From Pardosa pseudoannulata (taxonomy: Eukaryota > Arthropoda > Arachnida > Araneae > Lycosidae), in NCBI GenBank assembly GCA_032207245.1, contig CM063499.1, forward strand, positions 77,324,379-77,388,378: a DNA stretch of 64,000 nt. The letters run 5' to 3'. This document shows, piece by piece, positions 11,334-21,339 of the stretch. The notes below the pieces were generated by a model. That model ran no database searches and was not told where the DNA came from. It saw nothing but the letters and a program-made list of their open reading frames with translations. Each line of letters opens with the position of its first letter. The first letter of the stretch is position 1. Position numbers and translations under genes: made by a program.

Positions 11334-11514
11334 GCCGAACGATGGCCGATTGGTTAGAGTGCTGGCCTTCGGTACCGGAGTTTGTGGGTTCGAATCCCGC
11401 AGTGGCATGGATCTTCGTAACCGTTCGGAATCGGCTTTAAGCAGTAGGTCCCGGTCTCATTAGCCTTCGTGTTGCAAAAAAATAAACCGTAGCACTTCAA
11501 ACAAAACCCAAACC
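11334..11514 (+). repeat. tRNA-derived SINE (family 1), near-complete copy
   Basis: The best-preserved copy: GCCGAACGATGGCCGATTGG (A box in TGGCCGATTGG), GGGTTCGAATCCC (B box), GGCATGG, body and a CAAACAAAACCCAAACC tail. The head resembles Ser/Leu-type tRNA. It is not a functional tRNA gene, because the acceptor stem does not close. Confidence 0.92.
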
Positions 11515-11924
11515 TAAATAATCATACAGTATATATTAAAGTGAAAAATAAAAAAAAAGTTTGTTCATAAAAACCAAGTAGTTTTCGATTTACTATGATT
11601 TTTCCGAATAACTAAACTTTCGCGCGATTCACGAAAAAACGCCCGCTTCACTCGTAAGTTGGCGGCGAAGTATACCCACATGCCAAGTGTTAACATATTG
11701 ATCTGTGTTTGTGCATTAACTTAAAACTCCCTCTAAAATGTTATTTATTCCTATGTGTTAATAGATTCATGAATACTTTTCTAATAGTGAAAAAAAAAAT
11801 TTTTTTTTCTCGTTTATAGGCATGTTTCCCGGGAGAGGTACAGTGAATCTGATGTGTCAAATCCAGACCCGAAGATTCTAAGCCCTGCACACTGAGTACT
11901 AGAACACCTATCGATCGCTGAGAG

Positions 11925-11995
11925 GAGCCGAATGGGTAGGGTGTTGCTTTTCGGTACAGGAATTCGTTGATTCGACTTCTACTGCAGGCATAATC
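11925..11995 (+). repeat. Degenerate SINE family 1 head
   Basis: GAGCCGAATGGGTAGGGTGTTGC..TTCGGTACAGGAATTCGTTGATTCGAC keeps the A- and B-box spacing; the body is gone. Confidence 0.5.
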
Positions 11996-12391
11996 AATGC
12001 GACAACTTTAGTTGATAAAAATTCAGGGAGCGACGAGACGGAAAATCAACGTCTGAAAATATCACGCGCTGAAAAAATTTCATGGATAAATAAATACACA
12101 CATTAAGGCTGACACGTGGCTACCTATTTACGCAGAAAGTTGCTTTAAAAATTAGTAAAATTTTTCTAAATCTTAGGGAATTTTTAAGTGTTCGATAGCG
12201 AATCAACTCTAGAACTCGTTTACAATTCTGATTTCATTGAAATAGATTTTTGTTTTGGTTGTCTTTTAGGTTTCTCCGACGCGTAAGTCCTTTCCGAACA
12301 AAAAGTTCTGTTCTTCGTTGCCTTTCGAATACTTTTAATTCTAATCCTTTACTTGTCAATGGGAGCTCTATTAATTTTTCCCGTGTCATTT

Positions 12392-12498
12392 TACCACAAT
12401 AGGCCGAGTGGGTAAGGTGCTTATATTCGCTACCGGAATTCCTGGGTTCGAATCCCACTAATACAAGAATGTTCGTAGCCATTTGGAATCGGCTTTAA
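12392..12498 (+). repeat. SINE family 1, 3'-truncated
   Basis: AGGCCGAGTGGGTAAGGTGC (A box) and GGGTTCGAATCCC (B box), then GTTCGTAGCC..GGAATCGGCTTTAAT, where it stops. Confidence 0.8.
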
Positions 12499-12560
12499 TT
12501 GATTTCTTATCACATCAGCGGATTCTAATTTTTCGAAGTGTCAATCTTCCAATTTTGGCG

Positions 12561-12703
12561 GAAGATTGCCGAATGGTCAAGAAGCTAATCTTCGGTATCG
12601 GAGGTCGTGGGTTCGAATCGCACATTGCCATGCATGTTCTATTCGTTCAGAATCTGATAGTAGCCCTCGTGAGCAGTACTGTAGATCATAGCTTTCCAAA
12701 CCA
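12561..12703 (+). repeat. SINE family 1
   Basis: GATTGCCGAATGGTC, TCGTGGGTTCGAATCGCAC and a shortened body ending TAGCCCTCGTGAGCAG..TTTCCAAACC. It is tandem to the copy at 12392. Confidence 0.8.
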
Positions 12704-12964
12704 TCAACTTGAGCAAACTTTCAGAGTGTTACCTAAATAATCAGTTCCGATTGTAATTTGGTTATTCCATGGCTGTCACGAGTAATCGGACTACTATTCT
12801 CTGATGATTGTACGAATCTACTTTTGTCAAAAAACTTGTTAATGAGAGATCCTATTGATAGGAAAATTTGCTGGTAATCAAGATGTAATGAACTAAATCT
12901 ACCATCCTATTTTCTTGTCTTTCTTGCATTCAGTTGTCTCCAATTCGTTCTGTCGATCACTATG

Positions 12965-14905
12965 CCAAGTTTTAAATTTTACCTCAGCTTCTTCTTGTTT
13001 TATCTTCTTTCTTAGATCGTTGGTTTAAATTTTACCTCAATTTCTTTTCTTTCTCAGATCGTCGGTTCAAATTTTGTCAGATTCTTCTTATTTTCCTCTT
13101 CTTTTTCAGATCGTCGGTTTATATTTTATCTGATTCTTCTTATTTTCATCTTTTTACTCAGATCGTTCGTTCAAATTATGTGAGATTCTTCTAGTTTTCA
13201 TCTTTTTGAGATCGTCGGTTCAAATTTTATCTCAGATTCTTCTTATTTTCATATTCTTCCTCAGATCGTTGGTTCAAATTTTACGACAGATTTTCTTTCT
13301 CAAATCGTCGTTTCAAATTTCATCTCAGATTCTTATTTTCCTCTTCGTTTTCAGATGTCGGTTCAAATTTATCTCGGATTCTTTTTTCATCTTTGTATTC
13401 AGATCGTTGGTTCAAATTTTATCTGAGATTTTTTCATTTTCATCTTCTTTCTCAGATCGTTGGTTCAAATTTTGCCTCAGATTCTTATTTTATCTTTCTC
13501 AGGTTGTTGGTTCAAATTTTATCTCGGATTCTTCTTATTTTCATCTTTCTCAGATCGTCAGTTCAAATTTTATCTCAGATTCTTATTTTCATCCTTCTCA
13601 TATCGACGGTTCAAATTTTATCTTGGATTCTTCTCATTTTCATCTTCTTTCTCAGATCGTCGGTTCAAAGTTATATCTGATTCCTTTTTTCATCTTTGTA
13701 CTGAGATCGTTGGTTCAAATTTTATCTGAGATTCTTATTTTCATCATTCTCAGATCGTCGGCTCAAATTTTATCTGAGATTCTTGTTATTTTCATCTTTT
13801 TTTTTCTCAGATCGTTGGTTCAAATTTTATCTCGGATTCTTGTTTTCGTCTTTCTCAGCTCGTCGGTTCAAATTTTACCTCATATTCTTATTTTTATCTT
13901 CTTTCTCAGATCGTCTTTTCAAATTTCATCTCAGATTTTTATTTTCATATTCTTTCTCAGATCGTTGGTTCAAATTTTGCCTTAGATTCTTCTTATTTTC
14001 CTCTTTTTTCTCAGATCGTTGGTTCAAATTTTATCGCAGATTCTTCTTATTTTCCTCTTTTTTCTCAGATCGTTGGTTCAAATTTTATCGCAGATTTTTC
14101 TTTTTATTTTCTTTCTCAGATAGTTTTTTACTCGGATCATTTGTTCAAACTATACCTGAGATTCTTCTCGTTTTCATCTTTTTGACATCGTCGGCTCAAA
14201 TTTTATCTGCGATTCTTGTTACTTTCATCTTTTTTTCTCAGATCGTTGGTTGAAATTTTATCTCCGATTCTTATTTTCATCTATTTTTTCAGATCGTTGA
14301 TTCAAATTTTTATCTCAGATTCTTATTTTCATATTTTTTCTCAAATCGTTGGTTAAAATTTTACCTCAGATTCTTTTCTTTCTCAAATCGACATTTCAAA
14401 TTTCATCTCGGATTCTTATCTTCTTTCTCAGATCGTTGTTTCAAATTTTGTTTGATTCTTTTTTTCATCTTTGTCTCAGATTCTTTTTTTCCTCTTTGTA
14501 CTCAGATCGCCGGCTCAAATTTTATCTGAGATTCTTGTTGTTTTCATTTTTTCTCGGATCGTTGGTTCAAATTTTGACTTAGATTCTTCTAATTTATCTT
14601 TCTCAGATAGTTGGTTCAACTTTTACCTCGGATTCTTGTCTTTCTCAGCTCATCGGCCCAAATTTTACCTGAGATTCTTATTTTCATCTTCTTTATCAGA
14701 TCGTCGTTTCAAATTTTATCTCAGATTTTTCTTATTTTCATCTTTGTCATATCATCGGTTCAAGTTTTATCTCGGATTCTTTTTATTTTCATCTTTTTAC
14801 TCAGATCGTTGGTTCAAATTTTATCTGATTCTTTATCTTTCTCACATCGTCAGTTCATATTTTATCTCATATTTTTCTTATTTTATCTTTCTCAGTGTTG
14901 ATTGA
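12965..14905 (+). repeat. Minisatellite, ~45-60 bp unit, roughly 35-40 copies
   Basis: Repeats a unit of the form CTCAGATCGTTGGTTCAAATTTTATCTCAGATTCTTCTTATTTTCATC with variable unit length. The core GATCGTTGGTTCAAATTTTA is similar to the B-box region of SINE family 1 (AGTTCGTGGGTTCGAATCCCA). A SINE 3' body follows the array directly (14930-15030). Its long open frames, up to 259 codons, reflect the periodic composition, not a gene. Confidence 0.9.
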
Positions 14906-14929
14906 AAATTTACCAGATTCTTAGTCTGA

Positions 14930-15030
14930 TATACCGCAGATATCCCTATTTACATTACAGTAGGGCCCGATCTTATTAACCTCTTGTTGCCAAAATGTAG
15001 ACTGTAGCACTCCAAATTAAACATCTAAAG
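14930..15030 (+). repeat. SINE family 1 3' body following the minisatellite
   Basis: CAGTAGGGCCCGATCTTATTAACC..TTGTTGCCAAAATGTAGACTGTAGCACTCCAAATTAAACA matches the SINE tail. Its missing head is replaced by the minisatellite. Confidence 0.75.
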
Positions 15031-15235
15031 GTCTCTTATAAACTCATATGCATTTGATGTTTTTTTAAAAATTCTTTTTTTACTTGTAATTTTCGTTAAA
15101 TTTAGTGAATTTAAGAGGAAAAGGTAGATACAAAAGAACGTCTTTTGAAGTGTATTTATTCAGTAATGTGCACGTTATAAATCCAATGGATGGTTTAGAA
15201 AGAAAGCTACGTCAATCTAGTTTATTACATTTTGA

Positions 15236-15365
15236 AACTGATTATCGGAGTTCGTTGGTTCGAATCCCACTGTGGCATAGTTGCTATTAGCCAGTTATCG
15301 GCTATAAGCAGTAGGTCCCTGTCGTTAGCCCTTGGGTAGCAAAATGGTAGACTGTAGTGAAGAAA
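15236..15365 (+). repeat. SINE family 1
   Basis: ATCGGAGTTCGTTGGTTCGAATCCCACTGTGGCATAG, then GGCTATAAGCAGTAGGTCCCTGTCG and GTAGACTGTAG. The 5' third is missing. Confidence 0.8.
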
Positions 15366-15384
15366 ACCTAATCATCCAGTTATA

Positions 15385-15775
15385 GAAGATCAATGTTCGA
15401 AGGGGTAGGGCTCTCCTCTTCGGTACCAGAGTTCGTAAGCCACAGCTGGCATGGATGATGCTACCATTTCGTAACCGGCTTTAACCCTTAACTTGGTTAA
15501 GTCTGGCCGCTACACCGGACATGTATATTTATAACCACTATATAACATAATTGTCAGTGTTCGCTACAGCGGACATTAATTACTTCAAAAATGAAAAATT
15601 ATGTTTTTTCTGTTTATTTTACAAATATCCTAATGTCTATACAGAAATGGGAAAATAACAGAAATTAAAAAGTATTTGAAAAAACATCTTGTCAAATTAA
15701 GGGTTAAAGCAGTAAGTCCTTGTTTTATTTACCCACGTGCAGTAAAAAAAGCTGACTTAGGTCTTCAACCAATCA
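15385..15775 (+). repeat. SINE family 1 interrupted by a piggyBac-like MITE
   Basis: Head GAAGGGGTAGGGCTCTCC..TTCGGTACCAGAGTTCGTAAG and GTAACCGGC, then the 219-bp insertion at TTAA, then AGCAGTAAGTCCTTG.. body. Confidence 0.8.
15485..15703. mobile_element. piggyBac-like MITE inserted in a SINE
   Basis: 219 bp, ends CCCTTAACTTGGTTAAG and (right) CCCTTAATTTGACAAG, flanked by TTAA on both sides (15481-15484, 15704-15707). Removing it and one TTAA restores the SINE core CGGCTTTAAGCAGTA. Internal CGCTACACCGGACAT / CGCTACAGCGGACAT repeats. Confidence 0.85.
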
Positions 15776-16132
15776 ACCACTACCTCCCAATTTTTGACTT
15801 GTGTAACAATAAGTTACATTAGGTTCAGCTTTTTTTAACCTCTTCCCGTGAGTCATCGTCAGACATACCAGAACAGGACCGGTTTGAACTAGAACTTTCT
15901 GTTACAACTTGAGATAAATTTTCTATAATCTCAAAAATAATTATGCAATCAGCATTTCCAATGTTTACTGTTTGCAAGTAGTCTTGCATAATTTTTTTTT
16001 TCTTCCACGTATTTTTTTTTTACCTTTTGCTTGTGATATAGTTTTGAATTTTGATGCTGCTAGAGGTCGCCACTTTTCCAGTCTTAATGTGTGTACATTC
16101 ATTCGTGAATTTGCTCCACTTGCCTTATTTAA

Positions 16133-16510
16133 CACTTTGACTGCCAAGCCAAAATTGCAAATGTTCACAACGGGGCCAAACTTTTTTTTGTGTGTAATTT
16201 GTATTTTTTCAACATAAAACTATATATAAAAACAATATTTCAAAACAAACAATATTTTAAAACAAACTCTCTCTATTTATATATATTCCCTTTTTTGTTG
16301 CATGTTCCAAATATTTAATTTTTCATAAAACTTAGCTCATAAAATCGTCACATATACCAATTTGCGCAAACCACGTATACCTAACACATCGTAGGGAGCC
16401 CAACAATCAAACTCCAATACGATTTTCATGTAACTGATAACATCTTTGATAGCCAGTGTCTCAACGGAAATATCACTGGATATCACATGATAGCCATGGC
16501 AGTCAAAGTG
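16133..16510. mobile_element. piggyBac-like MITE
   Basis: 378 bp with inverted ends CACTTTGACTGCCAAGCC and (right) CACTTTGACTGCCATGGC, flanked by TTAA (16129-16132, 16511-16514). No coding remains. Confidence 0.88.
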
Positions 16511-17140
16511 TTAAAGAGACACGTCACTTTTAAAATTTTCAAAATTTCGATTTTTCGATTTGTACTTTTAAAATCGATGAAAATTGCTGAATCGTTTAAA
16601 ATAAACCCTCTTGGAATATTAGACTGAATACATGCAAACATAACATTGCATTTAATATCATAACTTTTAAAGGAACTATAAAAAATTGTAATTCATTTAA
16701 ATATTTTAGACCTGCGATGAAAATTTACCTTCTTTATACGTAGCTTATTTCATTTAGCATTTATTACATGTGAAATGTAGTTTTTAAATATTTTAGCTCT
16801 TTTGAAAATTCAATCCCCTAGTGACATATTTCTGGTACTTTTTAAAAGTTTAAATAAATATTGCTTTCAAAGAAGCAAAAATTATTAATGACACTCATTT
16901 TGTGTTGTATTAAGTCTGCACACAGTGTGCCTGAAAGTTTATAAACAAGCTCCCCCTTTTCACTTTGCATAAAAATTGGTTAATTTTTAGAAACAGTATA
17001 TTAAACAAAACTAATTAGATAAAATATAGAAAAAATGCTGAAAACTTAAGTAAATACGATAGCAATTATAAGAGATATGAGAAGGTAAAAAAAGAAAATT
17101 TTCCATTTAAAATGCTTAAACTTGATGTGTCCTTTTAAAC

Positions 17141-17379
17141 GAGCTGAACGATGGCAGGATTGTTGGGGTATTAGCCTTTGGTACCGGAATTCGTGGGTTC
17201 GAATCCCCCAACGGCATGGATGTTCGTAGCCGTTCGGAATCGGCTGAAAGCAGTAGGTCCCGGCGTCATTAGCCCTCGTGTTGCAAAAAAGTAGACCGTA
17301 GCGCTTCAAAACCAAACCAAACCCGGTCTCATTAGCCCTCGTGTTGCAAAAAGTAGATGTAGTGTACCAAAACTAAACC
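17141..17379 (+). repeat. SINE family 1 with duplicated 3' tail
   Basis: Complete head (GAGCTGAACGATGGCAGGATTG, GGGTTCGAATCCCCC) and body, then the tail segment CCGG(cg)TCATTAGCCCTCGTGTTGCAAAAA..GTAGA occurs twice in tandem (to 17321 and 17322-17379). Confidence 0.85.
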
Positions 17380-17917
17380 TTTTAAACTTGGAATTATGTG
17401 TGCACCTACACCTATCGAGCTCCTCTCAGTGATAATACAACTTACTCGTAGCCTCTTCTTTAATCTCTACACATGCCTTTAATGAAATATTGAAACAAAC
17501 TGGATATGGTACCCAAGGAGATGACACAGATGTAATCAAGCTTAAGCTACAAGTTTATGGACTCTCTTCATATTTTGGACGTTGAAATTACAGCGGATAG
17601 ACATTACCATACAGTTGACAAGGCAATGAAATAATTTTGCAATGATTCATCCGATTTATAATAGAAATCTCATATTTTATAACTTTAAAAGACTTTTATC
17701 AACAGATGCAATTCGATTTACCATTGCTGAAAATGTAAGTTTCATCACTTGCGGAAGGCATTGGGTTATAACCGATTTGTCTGTTATAGTTCCAATTGCT
17801 TGTTCTTTTATTTTTTTTCTTAGCAAAAGTCTGTTTTTGTGTGTGATTGTCTTTATTTACACAAGGTTTTGCCACCAACATTTCTCTTTCAGCACAGAAA
17901 TTATTCTAAAGTATTAA

Positions 17918-18100
17918 CCTTTTGCCCGACCTTTCTGATATAAGTACCTAACCCTTATCGCATGCAATATAATACTCTGAGTGGAAAGTATTTAAATGTA
18001 CCATTTTGGATTTAAATTTTTGGTTAGATATATAAGATTTAAAGCTTTATTTTAATGACATTTTTTTAAACTATTCTCTTATCTGATGACAGGCAAAGGG
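17918..18100. mobile_element. piggyBac-like MITE
   Basis: 183 bp, ends CCTTTTGCCCGACC and (right) CCCTTTGCCTGTCATC, flanked by TTAA (17914-17917, 18101-18104). Confidence 0.82.
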
Positions 18101-18104
18101 TTAA

Positions 18105-20130
18105 CGAATAAGCCAGAGCATCTACGCAATATAAGAACACAAGTTAACTTACAGCTGTAATTAAGAAAACTTTCAGTTTATTGGCTAAAACCAAAATAAG
18201 GTTAAAATATTCTAATTCAGTATTGTTATTTACATTTCAATACACCTAAAACAAAAGTTTTCTATTAACATTATTATATACGATATTAATTTCATGTTAG
18301 ATATTACATATACATATATCAAAATTCTATTTAAAACATAGCATACACTAGTAACAAGGCCTTGTAAACAAACAAATCATGTTATACATATCTTTAGCTG
18401 GATATTCTTCAGGTATTAAAATAATTCTAAACAGACATGCTGCAGGATGAATTGATACACAATTAAATCACATCACAAAAAATAACCACAAATTTATTAC
18501 ACGTTTAAATTAGATTGTGAATAATACTAAAGTAATAATATATAGTTTTTTCAAGTTAATATCAGCCTAACGTGATAAGATTTATTTCATAAACACGAAG
18601 TAATAATCTGTATTAGGTTTAATAAGAATTTTAATAAATTAAACATGTTATATAGCTGAATTAGGTATAAACGAGTCACTATTCTAGCTTTACCTGCGAT
18701 TAATAAACGTCTAACTTCATTGAGCCTTAAGATGATTTATAAATAATAGATAACCTTAATAAATATATTATTTTATATTTCGTCGAAATCATTAACGAAA
18801 AAGTTTTATTTATATATTTTATATAGCTATTTTCATATTTTTCATTATTTATAAAAACACTCCGCATACAAATGCTGTTAATTTCAACAAAATCACATAT
18901 AAGAAATTAAAGAAATTCCATGCAGGATTTTTTAATGGTCCGGCTTTTGCCCACCTCTGCTTTAAACACACTCTTGCATATGCAGGCTCTTTTAAAACCA
19001 AAGCATTCAAATGTTTTTTAAATATAATTTTATGCGACATCATAATTACACAGCAAAATAGGAAACTTAAAAGAACAGATGCCGTCAACCTTTGGGCAAA
19101 CTAAACACATTTTCCATAGGCTCCAAATGCTTCACAAGATGCCTTTAAATACTGCCGTCAAAAGCTTACACAGAGGGCACATCCAACATAATCATAACAT
19201 AGAACTCTTTTCAAAAAATAAGCCAGGTGCTTCTCTCTATGATTATAATGTAAATAAACAACTCTAATACAATTTACACTACAATGGTTCAAAACACACA
19301 TAAGCAAAAGAAATTATTTTTAACACTTTTGAATTCAGGTTCTTTATTAAGTTGTTTTTTTTTTTTTTGTCAGTATAATGTAGAATAATTTCTCTGTTAA
19401 ACAGCTGCAATTGGCGTTGAACGGTGACCGAATTAAGGTTTAGAGCAGCTGTGATTTGTAGGTCCCACGCTGTTAAGTTTATAACCCAAGACAGCATAGA
19501 ACAATTAAAACAGCGGCAAGAGTCGGTTGCACAGATGGTGATCCTGTAAGGCACCCTTGCCGAACAGAGCGAGAATCTTCTAGTGTACATAACACAATTT
19601 GTTTTCATTACAGCTTGTAAATTTACCTTTTCTATTTACTGGCACTTCAGTAATTTTTTTCCGGAAAATTGGTTATTAAATTAAAATTTTTTTTTTGTAT
19701 GTGTGCCGTTATGTAAATGGTAAAATATGGTATAGGAATTAATGTTAACGGTTTAAAACCTTCACACAATGTTATCACTAATGTTAAAAAGTGTTTTGAA
19801 AGATTTAAAAATTCTAATTATGAAACATAACTGTTTTTTCACATTAGATAGCGGAAACGCGAATCAAGGATATAATGAAAACAAACCATATTTCCGGTAT
19901 GTATAACGTGGGGGTTATTGGAGTCGAGCAAGCCAGAGGTACCACTTGGTTTAAGTTAAATTCGGCTACTGTACGTAAAAGAGATGCTTGCTGTCGTAAT
20001 ATACCACCAAGTTCCGATTTATATATATCTATAGGTCATATGTTTTGTCCCTTCTTTAATACGAATACTTTGTGTCGTTTTATACTAAGGAGTAATGATA
20101 CTTTCAATTTACCTAGTCAAAGAATGATGC
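18105..20130. other. AT-rich interval, no supported gene
   Basis: Only short frames. A minus-strand 109-codon frame (19608-19279) has one helix-turn-helix-looking stretch (ITAALNLNSVTVQRQL) that might be a decayed Tc1-like DNA-binding segment; this is too weak to call. Confidence 0.6.
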
Positions 20131-20280
20131 CGTGTGGTACCAGAATTCGTGGGAATCGAATCCTACTGTGATATAAATGCTCGTAGCCGTTTGTAATCGG
20201 GTTTAGGCTCCAAGTCCAAGTCTCGTAACAACTCGTGTTACAAAAAAGTGCTCTGTAACACTCCTCCATGCACAACCTAA
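20131..20280 (+). repeat. SINE family 1, diverged
   Basis: TGGTACCAGAATTCGTGGGAATCGAATCC, GCTCGTAGCCGTTTGTAATCGG and a recognisable but mutated body and tail. Confidence 0.7.
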
Positions 20281-20629
20281 CTAGATAAAAGCGTGTTACT
20301 TATGGGAAGTAGCGGCACAAAAAACCCGTTTACACGCGTACCTCTTATTTTAGATTTTTCACGAAAAATATATGTGAAAACGAAATTTGTTCGGAACATT
20401 TTTAAGCTCCGTTAAAACAAAAAAAAAAAAAAAATCCTTTTTAAGAGGAGATATGAATAAAAAAAAAAAAGTGTCAGCAGTCTAATGTAAACAAATTTAA
20501 ACTGGCATAACTTGATTGCGTGTGTGAAACGTGCGTGTGTGTTTTACATGTAACGTACATGCTATCTGAAAATTTTTAAGATTTTACAATTTTCATTCGA
20601 TTAAACCTGAATTTTCTTGTATATTTCCC

Positions 20630-20660
<31 letters not shown>

Positions 20661-20668
20661 GTAGACAT

Positions 20669-20908
20669 CAGGGTTCCCGCAGTCCTTAAGAATTCCTTAA
20701 TTTTAGATTTCATTTTTAAGGGCCCTTAAAACTACTTAATTTTTGTCATAGATCCTTAAAAACTTAATTTTAAATTGGAACTTAAACAAGCATGAAGGGG
20801 CAGGTTGTAGATATTTCAATTACTTATAGAAGTTTAATTTTCTTTGCTTGAATGTAATAGAAAAGTCTAAAACTTTCTTCTTTCCCAGGCAACGTTGGGT
20901 ATAATCAG

Positions 20909-20951
<43 letters not shown>

Positions 20952-21288
20952 GTCATTTTTAAACACTCAGAAAGTATTATTTATAATATGTTTTATTCAC
21001 AATTTTTTTTAATTTGGTCAGTCAAAAAACTTTAGATGTACATTTTTCAAAATGTTTTTGTCGAATAGGTTTATCTTATATTAATTTTTAGGTATTTATA
21101 AAAACTTAGTTCTGAAATTGTAGGGCATTTATTGAATATACCTTGTTTGGTTCATAATTATTAAAATATGTCCCTTAGGAAATAGGGTTAATGGCGCTAT
21201 GCCATGTGTTTCAAGTAGGTCCTTATAAAGAGTTACTTTGGTCCTTAGAAAGTCCGTAATTTTTGTTCTGGAAAAATAATGGGAACCC

Positions 21289-21290
<2 letters not shown>
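20669..21290 (+). mobile_element. Composite hAT-like repeat, copy 2
   Basis: 622 bp with inverted ends CAGGGTTCCCGCAGTCCTTAAG and CAGGGTTCCCATTATTTTTCC (right, reverse complement). Inside is the Helitron-like end GGGTATAATCAGCTAA plus a (TA)n tract. Flanks are TA-rich, so the target duplication is ambiguous. Confidence 0.75.
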
Positions 21291-21335
<45 letters not shown>

Positions 21336-21339
21336 CTTG

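Larger units (their letters stand above)
10735..11689. mobile_element. piggyBac-like element interrupting an older repeat
   Basis: Ends CACTTCGCGTGCGGGCA and (right) CACTTGGCATGTGGGTA; TTAA at the right flank (11690-11693), left TTAA decayed. The related uninterrupted repeat at 8465-8485 reads GTATGGTTTAACAT, i.e. an empty TTAA site. It contains a TG/TA microsatellite, a SINE (11334-11514) and a strong hairpin (10808-10862). Confidence 0.65.
8528..11760 (+). repeat. Family 2 body, unit 2, split by two transposons
   Basis: CCAAGTTCTTCAACGATA..GGGTGGCAGGCC to CACCAGTATATAA (8528-8778), then TTAAATTTAACTTTTGTTGC..GAGTATGGTTT (10681-10734), then CATATTGATCTGTGTTTG..GTTATTTATTCC (11690-11760). 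Read together the three pieces parallel unit 1 at 8262-8527; the intervals are the elements 8779-10680 and 10735-11689. Confidence 0.6.

Noticed and set aside
11334..11410. Functional tRNA-Ser/Leu gene
   Set aside because: A and B boxes are present, but the head is joined to the repeated SINE body and the acceptor stem does not pair; the same sequence recurs many times.
11103..11463. Cys/Val/Tyr-rich frames
   Set aside because: Translation of the TG/TA microsatellite and adjacent SINE.
13206..14905. Open frames of up to 259 codons in three frames
   Set aside because: They are the periodic translation of the minisatellite (FKFYLRF.. repeats) in overlapping frames, with no domain or splice context.
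18849..19088. 79-codon minus-strand hydrophobic frame
   Set aside because: No recognisable motif; AT-rich DNA yields hydrophobic frames by chance.
19279..19608. 109-codon minus-strand frame
   Set aside because: One helix-turn-helix-like stretch only; no transposon ends or second motif to support a Tc1 call.
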